From: Cyanobacteria bacterium SZAS LIN-3
GTDB lineage: Bacteria; Cyanobacteriota; Vampirovibrionia; Obscuribacterales; Obscuribacteraceae
Reading direction: 5' to 3'
Length of the DNA: 61,000 nucleotides
NCBI GenBank assembly: GCA_018266215.1
Contig: JAFEAV010000015.1
Span: 37,501 to 98,500 of the forward strand
The notes under the pieces are model-generated. The model saw only the letters and a program-made list of their open reading frames with translations. It was not told the origin of the DNA and searched no databases. The position numbers and the translations under genes are program-made. Positions 55,237-61,000 of the stretch are shown here, piece by piece; the stretch's first letter is position 1, and the number at the start of each line of letters is the position of its first letter.

Positions 55237-56163
55237 ATGCCGGTCAAATCAAAAGCTTGCTTGCTTGCAATCTTTGTTTTGACCGGCATTTTGCCAGCAT
55301 CCGCCAGAGGCGAGAGCCAACTTGTGGACAGACCCAGGCAGGCACTTTTTGCCACCGCCACGCTCAAAACCATGGAACTGCCCACCCGAGAGGTGGCCGA
55401 GCAGCTGGAGATAATGCCCCTGCTCAATGAGTTATACAATACCGAAACACCGGCAACACCGGAACGCAAAGCCATCCTGCGCGAGAAAATCCAGGAGACG
55501 ATTCTGGAGAGTTACTTCGATGCCGCCTCAGTCCAGGCCGAAGCCGACCGCGAAACAATAAGACTGGGAGCCCTGCGCGAGTCCCTGTCATCCAAACGCG
55601 ACCGCAATGTGGAAATCAACAACGCCACCAATTTCATCGCCTCCGGCGCACTCAACACCGTTGGATCAATTCTGGGTTTCACAAACAGATTGCCGCCATT
55701 TCCAGGCAACGTCAATCAGATGTTGTCGGGCGTGGTCTCAGCCACAATGTCGACCTACGCCCTCAAACAGAACAGCGGCGGCAAGATCCACTCACCGGCA
55801 ACTCCTACGATGCTGGCCGAATTTTTTGGTCGTCCGGTGGACGAACGCACCACCTATCCGGAAAGCGTCTGGAGATTCCTCCACGGCAAATCCATAGACG
55901 AGCCCGACAAAAGTCGCATACTGGTGATGGAAAACAAATGGATAGAAAAAGGGCACCTGGAACCACACGGCGCAAAGCGCGAAAAACAAAAAATCGATCT
56001 AGTCTGTGGCGTGGGCGGCAAAACACGCGCCATGACACTCGACGACATATCCGATGAAATCTCCATGATCGCCGACATCGCCGCCGTGACCGAGCGCCTT
56101 TCACATCACCTGCGCGACCTGCAACGTATGATCGACTCAGACGTTTTGGATCCGGGTAAATGA
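55237..56163 (+). CDS. Secreted protein of unknown function
   Basis: A 308-aa product with a signal peptide (KACLLAIFVLTGILPASARG) and a mature chain rich in helices. It has a possible Gly/hydrophobic membrane-active segment (NFIASGALNTVGSILGFTN, about residues 130-150) and another (VNQMLSGVVSATMSTYAL). There is a single Cys in IDLVCGVGGKTRA. No family recognised. Its stop lies 4 nt before the permease gene, so both may be translated together. Confidence 0.7.
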   Translation: MPVKSKACLLAIFVLTGILPASARGESQLVDRPRQALFATATLKTMELPTREVAEQLEIMPLLNELYNTETPATPERKAILREKIQETILESYFDAASVQAEADRETIRLGALRESLSSKRDRNVEINNATNFIASGALNTVGSILGFTNRLPPFPGNVNQMLSGVVSATMSTYALKQNSGGKIHSPATPTMLAEFFGRPVDERTTYPESVWRFLHGKSIDEPDKSRILVMENKWIEKGHLEPHGAKREKQKIDLVCGVGGKTRAMTLDDISDEISMIADIAAVTERLSHHLRDLQRMIDSDVLDPGK

Positions 56164-56167
56164 ATAC

Positions 56168-57613
56168 ATGACCACCTCCGACGTAGAAGCAACGCACATA
56201 GGGTCGGAGATGAAGGTGGGCATCAGCGCCTTTGGCTCCTGGATGCTCGGCGTGGGATCGATAATCGGCTCGATGGCCTGGCTCATGCACGCCCCGATGC
56301 TGGCGCGCGCCGGTCCCGCCGCCTGCATGACGGCCTGGCTCATAGCCGGGACATTGAGCTTACCCCTGGCCCTGATCTTGATGGAGCTGGCCTCAATGTT
56401 TCCCACCGCCGGTGGCCCCTACGTATATAAGTACTACGCTCTCAAAAGACTGGTGCCGGGCATGGGTGAGATGCTCGGCTTTTTAACGGGCTGGCTTTTG
56501 TGGATTGCCATCCTCGTAGGCATCGCCTGCATGTCCAACGGTCTGACTAACATGCTCGCCGGTATCATCTGGGGCAGTGCCCAGGCCAGTCCGATCTGGT
56601 TTGGTCCGGTACTGATAACGACACTCTTTGGTGTGACCACGGCGCTGAATTTTTTGTCCATAGCCGACGCCACCAAAGCCGGGATAGTTTTTTCCATAAT
56701 GAAAATAGGCATGGCCGCAGGTTTTGCCCTGCTGGTCTTCAGCTCCGGCCACTGGTCGCTGGCTAACGCTTTGACCACAGTCAGTCCCGCCGGTTGCAAG
56801 GATTTCGGCACGAATGTGACTTCGGTATTGATGCTGGCGCTGGCGGGATTTTCATTTCTGGAAGTGTCAGGTTGTACGTCGTCCGAAACCGACCACGCGC
56901 AACAATCGGTGCCGCGGGCAGTGTTTTTGACTTTGCTTTCGATTACGGCGATTTATATAGCCATGTGTTTTTGCATCAGTATCTCGTCACCGTTTACCTT
57001 GAGTGCGGACAAATCAACTCTTGTTGTACCGGGCACAGCCATACAGGCAACATGCCCGGCGGTAGCGGGGCTCGTTGGTGGGACGGTGTTTGGCAGCATC
57101 TTCACAGGATGTGTAATTGCGTCAATTGTCGGTTGCGGATTTACTGTGCTGCTGGCGATTGCGCGCATCAGTTATTCCATGGCGGAGACAAAACTCTTCC
57201 CGGCACAGTTTGCACATCTTGACGCAAAGACAGGAGTCCCCACATATTCTCTATGGTTTCAATTCTGGTGTGTCACCATACTCGGTATCGCCGCCAACCT
57301 GGCGGCAAGGTCAGGATTTTTCCCCGATGCCTATGCATTTCTCGGTGATACTTTTGGATTTATGTACGCCTTTGTAGCCGTGCTCTATGGTGTCTGCGTG
57401 GTCAGCCTGCGCTACACCGACCCTGATATGGAGAGGCCCTTCCGCGTCGGGCGCAGCGGCAATGTGCTTGTCTGGATCATGGCTCTAATCACGATTGGTA
57501 TCTGGGGTTATGCGGCGCTTGGCTGCGTGCAGTGGGCGGCGCAATTGACCGGTGTGGTAATAACTCTGTCCGGGGTGCCGATTTATTATTACTATAAGAG
57601 GACAAGTCACTAG
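56168..57613 (+). CDS. APC-family amino acid permease
   Basis: A 481-aa membrane protein with about 12 helices and the APC pattern: FGSWMLGVGSIIGSMAWLMH in helix 1, ELASMFPTAGGPYVYKYYAL in helix 3 and GFSFLEVSGCTSSETDHAQQ in the fifth to sixth helix region. Such carriers move amino acids or polyamines with protons or by exchange. The substrate cannot be read. The final helix ends in PIYYYYKRTSH. Its second half seems to use more rare codons than neighbours, but I have not counted this. Confidence 0.88.
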   Translation: MTTSDVEATHIGSEMKVGISAFGSWMLGVGSIIGSMAWLMHAPMLARAGPAACMTAWLIAGTLSLPLALILMELASMFPTAGGPYVYKYYALKRLVPGMGEMLGFLTGWLLWIAILVGIACMSNGLTNMLAGIIWGSAQASPIWFGPVLITTLFGVTTALNFLSIADATKAGIVFSIMKIGMAAGFALLVFSSGHWSLANALTTVSPAGCKDFGTNVTSVLMLALAGFSFLEVSGCTSSETDHAQQSVPRAVFLTLLSITAIYIAMCFCISISSPFTLSADKSTLVVPGTAIQATCPAVAGLVGGTVFGSIFTGCVIASIVGCGFTVLLAIARISYSMAETKLFPAQFAHLDAKTGVPTYSLWFQFWCVTILGIAANLAARSGFFPDAYAFLGDTFGFMYAFVAVLYGVCVVSLRYTDPDMERPFRVGRSGNVLVWIMALITIGIWGYAALGCVQWAAQLTGVVITLSGVPIYYYYKRTSH

Positions 57614-57660
57614 AGCAGAAAACCGCAAGGGAAGGACAAACGCAGGGAGATTGTTTTAGC

Positions 57661-58632
57661 ATGCAAAGTTTAGCGAGATACGGTGTACTTATTTTAATAT
57701 GTTTGCTGGTAACCGCGGCAAGCGCAAAGGCCGAGTCTCCGCTTGCCCAGGGGAATTCAGCATCGCCCACGCAGCAAACTGTGGTCGAAACGATCAAAGC
57801 CCGGTATCTCGAATATCACAAGACTTTTGTCAATGCAAATTCATATGAACAAATTCGTCCCTACCAGACGGCCGCTGCCGTCGCCGCTTTTGACAAAGAG
57901 GTGCAAGCGGCTGTAAGCAATAAGCAAACCGGGACAGAAAGTCATAGTGAAGAGCAGACCAAGCAAGTCCTGTTCACGGCATTGAAGCACTTTATTCCGG
58001 CAGAAATTAAAATCACCGGCGTCGAAGTCAACGGCAAAACTGCAAAACTAACAATCGAACCAGTAAACCCATCAGGTATCTACAAATTACAAAAGAACGA
58101 ATGCGCTGTCTCCATGTACCTCGAAAACGACTTATGGCAGGTCGGCGAATCGATCTGGCATCCAAAGACTTCGACCGCGGAAAAACAAATTGCAAATAGC
58201 GCCGGTTCATGGTGTGCAGAGGCCGCGAACACCGCATTTGTGCAGAAACCAGCCGAGGGCATTGTAGACGGCAAACGATTTGTCGTGCGGGATGCAATCT
58301 ACATGCACGGAAATTTACAGCTTTGCGAAAATGCCAGCGGTCGGACACGTTCAATCGGGATTTTCCTGGAGAACTTCATCGCTCCCCCAGACGGCAAGAT
58401 TTTCTACCTTCGCAGCGGTCAAGATTTCGGGCAAAAAATCACTGTGGTGAAAAGTTTCCCCACCGCAAATGGTCAATTTAACAACCAGTCTTTTAACGAG
58501 AGAGACCCGGTTGGGCTGAAGATGCAATTTGGAAAACGAACCAAAGGGCTCCTTCCTGTTTTTATTATCCTGAGACTTCCCGATGCTCAGAAAAGTCACA
58601 TACAGGGCTATGCTTACGCAAGGGTAGACTAG
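57661..58632 (+). CDS. Secreted protein of unknown function
   Basis: A 323-aa product with a signal peptide (YGVLILICLLVTAASAKAES) and AGGGAG 11 nt before the ATG. The mature part has an N-terminal helical segment, then text resembling a small NTF2-like or DUF4878-type fold (QVLFTALKHFIPAEIKITGV, TAKLTIEPVNPSGIYKLQK). A beta-rich C-terminal half follows (RDAIYMHGNLQLCENASGRT). Two Cys flank the middle. These family hints are weak, so the function is unknown. Confidence 0.7.
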   Translation: MQSLARYGVLILICLLVTAASAKAESPLAQGNSASPTQQTVVETIKARYLEYHKTFVNANSYEQIRPYQTAAAVAAFDKEVQAAVSNKQTGTESHSEEQTKQVLFTALKHFIPAEIKITGVEVNGKTAKLTIEPVNPSGIYKLQKNECAVSMYLENDLWQVGESIWHPKTSTAEKQIANSAGSWCAEAANTAFVQKPAEGIVDGKRFVVRDAIYMHGNLQLCENASGRTRSIGIFLENFIAPPDGKIFYLRSGQDFGQKITVVKSFPTANGQFNNQSFNERDPVGLKMQFGKRTKGLLPVFIILRLPDAQKSHIQGYAYARVD

Positions 58633-58752
58633 CCGTCGTGTAGGGCGAAACTTTCAACGAGCAGACCTAGTCCGCCTCAAAGTCCAGATTGCCGGAAAAA
58701 ACTTCATTCGAATGCATTCAAGGGCAGTGCAAACAGCTGGCAGAAAGCAAAA

Positions 58753-59046
58753 TTATGGTTCGCGATCATCTTCTCCCTGTGCACAAATACCTAGCGTGTG
58801 GCGAATGAGACCAAGATCACCAACGTCACTTACGACTTTATCGCCATCGGCTGCGTGGTACACGAGAAGTGGCGTATCAACCACTCCCATTTCGCTTGCT
58901 CTCTCAGGTTCTTTCACCACATCAATCATTTCCAGTTGGTATGCCGTATACGCAAGTTCACTCAGGGCTTTGTACAGATTAGAAAGCGCCTTGCCCGAGG
59001 TATCGGGTGTTACGTATAACGTCAACTTGTAGTGATGCCCTCTCAT
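58753..59046 (-). CDS. kaiB: KaiB-family thioredoxin-fold protein
   Basis: A 97-aa protein from the ATG giving MRGHHYKLTLYV, with a perfect AAGGAG 9 nt upstream. The length and text match KaiB: an N-terminal strand KLTLYVTPDT, then IDVVKEPERASEMGVVDTPL with the cis-Pro at residue 59, and a VGDL segment near residue 75. In cyanobacteria KaiB binds KaiC and sequesters KaiA; here no kaiA or kaiC is within the window. KaiB homologues in other bacteria act in stress or metabolic control. A SasA-type sensor domain is excluded by the absence of a kinase part. It faces away from the glycogen-debranching gene. Confidence 0.85.
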   Translation of the reverse strand: MRGHHYKLTLYVTPDTSGKALSNLYKALSELAYTAYQLEMIDVVKEPERASEMGVVDTPLLVYHAADGDKVVSDVGDLGLIRHTLGICAQGEDDREP

Positions 59047-59610
59047 TACTTGAGCTCCTTGAAAAGAAAAAACTGAGCAGTCAAACAGGTTGGCTTGAAC
59101 ATGTTTGAGCCAGATCATGAGGGCCTCGACCTTGGAAGGTTGATGCTCTCCACCTTTATTAGCCCTGATGTCGGATCTTCAACTTCGCCCGATATTATGC
59201 ATCGATTATCCATCAGCGTAATGAGCGAATACCACATTTTGCCTCCATCAAATGACTCAATGCCAGATGGGCCAAATCAGTTTAAGCTCCTGTTCCTAGA
59301 CATCCCGATAAACAACACCTTTATAAAATTGCATGGGTCAGATCATGCGTCATGATTTTCGCATTGCCTATCTGGCAGCCAATTTCAGCTACGGCAAAAA
59401 CTTCAATTTCAAGATAACAGCAGTTAGTTCACTTGTCAAACAAACCCCGGGATTATGTTTGATGGTGGATTTACCGGTCACAGGATAATAAACTAAAGGT
59501 CTCCACCGGCAGGGGAAGCCTCGGTCACAATGCGCTTTTGAACGTTGAAGCAACAACTGTGCAGCGTCAATAGAAACGCGTTTGAAACGCGGGGCGCAAA
59601 TAATGATGAT
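59047..59610. other. Intergenic stretch without a supported gene
   Basis: The 564 nt between kaiB and the debranching enzyme carry only weak open frames, the longest being 86 codons on the plus strand (59095-59355) and 85 on the minus strand (59389-59646). Neither has a ribosome site or a recognisable protein. The region looks more AT-rich than the rest of the window. Promoters of the two divergent genes must lie here. Confidence 0.6.
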
Positions 59611-61000
59611 ATGAGCCCTAAACCAAGGAAATCGTTCGAAAAACATCCTGAGTATCAGGTCGATTCACGACCACTCTGTCAGGGCCTGCCATTCGTGCTC
59701 ACAGATTCAGCGCATCCCCGCCTGGTCCTTAAGCACGGTAATCAATTCATGGTGCTTGATCGGGAGGCCTCTATTCCGGCCTGCAATACCCTGGGATTCG
59801 GCTATTACCGGAACGACACTCGACACTTGAGCCAATGGGAAATCTTGCTGGATGACGTTGCACTATCTCTACTGTCATTCGACGTTGAGAAAGGATATGC
59901 AGGTAGTTTCCTGTATACAAACCCTCAAACACCAACCCTTTCACAACAAAAACTTATGGTCCAGCGCCAAATTCTCATATCTGACACGGTTTACGAGCGC
60001 CTTGTAATTGAGAATTTCAGTGCTGAGGAAATTGCGATAAAGCTGCGGATCAAGTGCCAGTCTGACTTTGCCGACATGTTCGAAGTGCGCGGACTCAATC
60101 GACCAGAGAGGGGACAGCGCATGATTCCAACAACCGACCGACAGGGTAGACGAGTATTTCTCGCATACAAGGGTGCCGATGACATCCTACTTGAGACGAT
60201 CGTTGAGTTCGACGGACAGAAACCAGACTCGCTCACTCAGGGAGAAGCGACCTATCAACTCTTACTGCCCGTTAGAACGCCTTGGGTGCTTGATATTCGT
60301 ATCTATACGCGAGATATCGACTCGAGCAAGAATATTGCCGAAACTGAGCGAAAGAATTTTCAGTCCCTGTTAATCGCTGCCGATCAACAGTTTCTAGACT
60401 GGCGGGGCAGTGGTGCTCAGCTTTCCACAAAAGCTGAAATTGTTAATTTAACAATCGAACGCAGCCTGAGAGACATCTATATTTTGCGGCAAAGTACGCC
60501 AAAAGGGCCAGGCTTAGCAGCCGGCATCCCCTGGTATTGCGCCGTTTTTGGGCGGGATAGTGCCATTGCCGCAATGCAGCTCGTGCCTTTTTATCCAGAA
60601 ATTGCTCGCGAGTGCATTGAGGTTTTGGCAGCCTATCAGGGCACTCAGACCGACGAATTCAGAGCGGAGCGGCCAGGTAAAATCATGCACGAACTTCGCC
60701 TGGGTGAGCTTGCTCGACTCAATATCATTCCGCATACACCCTACTATGGAACCGTTGATGCCACGTCGCTCTGGCTTATCGCTCTAGAGCGGTATTTGCA
60801 ATGGACAGGTGATCTTCAGTTCGCAGAAAGACTTTGGCCCAACGTCCAACACGCCTTAACATGGCTCGAAAATAACGGTGACGGCTACTTGTCATACAAG
60901 CGCGAAAGCCCTCAAGGACTGGAGAATCAAGGGTGGAAGGATTCCGGCAATTCCATCTGTCATTTGAATGGTTCGCTAGCAATCCCGCCAATTGCTCTTT
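59611..61000 (+). CDS. Glycogen debranching-type enzyme / amylo-alpha-1,6-glucosidase (3' end missing)
   Basis: The open frame runs at least 463 codons from the ATG giving MSPKPRKSFEKH to the window end. Its N-terminal part (roughly residues 15-225, including NTLGFGYYRNDTRHLSQWEI) matches the N-terminal domain of glycogen debranching enzymes. The catalytic (alpha/alpha)6 part starts near residue 300 with AAGIPWYCAVFGRDSAIAAM, and ENQGWKDSGNSI carries a conserved acidic residue. It should cleave alpha-1,6 branches of a glucan. Truncation is due to the window edge. It has no signal peptide, so cytosolic glycogen use is likely. Confidence 0.88.
   Translation, partial: MSPKPRKSFEKHPEYQVDSRPLCQGLPFVLTDSAHPRLVLKHGNQFMVLDREASIPACNTLGFGYYRNDTRHLSQWEILLDDVALSLLSFDVEKGYAGSFLYTNPQTPTLSQQKLMVQRQILISDTVYERLVIENFSAEEIAIKLRIKCQSDFADMFEVRGLNRPERGQRMIPTTDRQGRRVFLAYKGADDILLETIVEFDGQKPDSLTQGEATYQLLLPVRTPWVLDIRIYTRDIDSSKNIAETERKNFQSLLIAADQQFLDWRGSGAQLSTKAEIVNLTIERSLRDIYILRQSTPKGPGLAAGIPWYCAVFGRDSAIAAMQLVPFYPEIARECIEVLAAYQGTQTDEFRAERPGKIMHELRLGELARLNIIPHTPYYGTVDATSLWLIALERYLQWTGDLQFAERLWPNVQHALTWLENNGDGYLSYKRESPQGLENQGWKDSGNSICHLNGSLAIPPIAL

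Noticed and set aside
55805..56290. 161-codon minus-strand open frame
   Set aside because: It is antisense to the secreted unknown and the permease start, with Arg/His-rich shadow-like composition.
59095..59355. 86-codon plus-strand open frame after kaiB
   Set aside because: It has no ribosome site, no domain and overlaps the kaiB leader on the other strand; probably chance.
59389..59646. 85-codon minus-strand open frame
   Set aside because: It overlaps the start of the debranching-type gene and has no protein features.

Overview
The window reads as a chromosomal segment of a GC-rich, signal-peptide-rich, Gram-negative-like bacterium. A non-photosynthetic cyanobacterial relative (Melainabacteria/Vampirovibrionia, perhaps Obscuribacterales) is my best guess. 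It rests on the abundance of exported TPR proteins, a KaiB-family protein, very large multi-PAS hybrid kinases and a fragmented division/cell-wall cluster. This is inference, because no rRNA gene is present to settle it. I found no tRNA, CRISPR array, insertion sequence or prophage.

Layout. 1-2.2 kb: three small or unknown exported or low-complexity proteins on the minus strand. 2.3-4.7 kb: a two-gene operon (ugd-uxs) converting UDP-glucose to UDP-glucuronate and then UDP-xylose. 4.9-15.2 kb: cell-wall and division block. It holds mazG, then dapF-ftsQ (minus, ATGA overlap), a dppA-like D-aminopeptidase, a candidate structured RNA, a zinc-ribbon membrane protein, rsmH, an ftsL-like gene, ftsI and murJ. 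15.2-22.8 kb: signalling block with a 1384-aa hybrid kinase, a CheY-like regulator, a REC-HPt-REC-REC-degenerate GGDEF protein, and a divergent OmpR-type regulator. 22.9-28.9 kb: small membrane and secreted unknowns, a UshA-type 5'-nucleotidase, and a four-gene operon of unknown envelope proteins. 29.1-34.6 kb: a TPR block including a TPR-metzincin protease. 34.6-40.1 kb: a secreted OBAP/DUF1264 protein, an aldehyde dehydrogenase, a cysteine desulfurase and a FecCD-type ABC pair. 40.2-42.5 kb: a Gly/Tyr-rich unknown, then ybeY-dgkA. 42.5-50 kb: the rimP-nusA-rnpM-infB-rbfA-truB operon with a putative attenuator and an apparent frameshift in rnpM, ending in a CPBP protease and a bidirectional terminator. 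50-54.7 kb: an HU with a histone-H1-like tail (minus), mnmE, an unknown gene and thrS. 54.8-58.6 kb: a ferritin-like DUF2383 protein, secreted unknowns and an APC permease. 58.7-61 kb: a kaiB-like gene (minus) and a glycogen-debranching-type enzyme truncated by the window edge.

Genes working together. The clearest functional units are Ugd and Uxs (nucleotide sugars), RsmH/FtsL/FtsI/MurJ with FtsQ/DapF/DppA (peptidoglycan and septum), the phosphorelay genes at 15-22 kb, and the ribosome-biogenesis/translation operon at 42.7-49.4 kb. Tail-to-tail gene pairs are packed very closely, seven of them with gaps of 4-25 nt. Visible terminators occur where gaps are wider. Start codons are often GTG or TTG; where a start was moved from the longest open frame, the reason is given.
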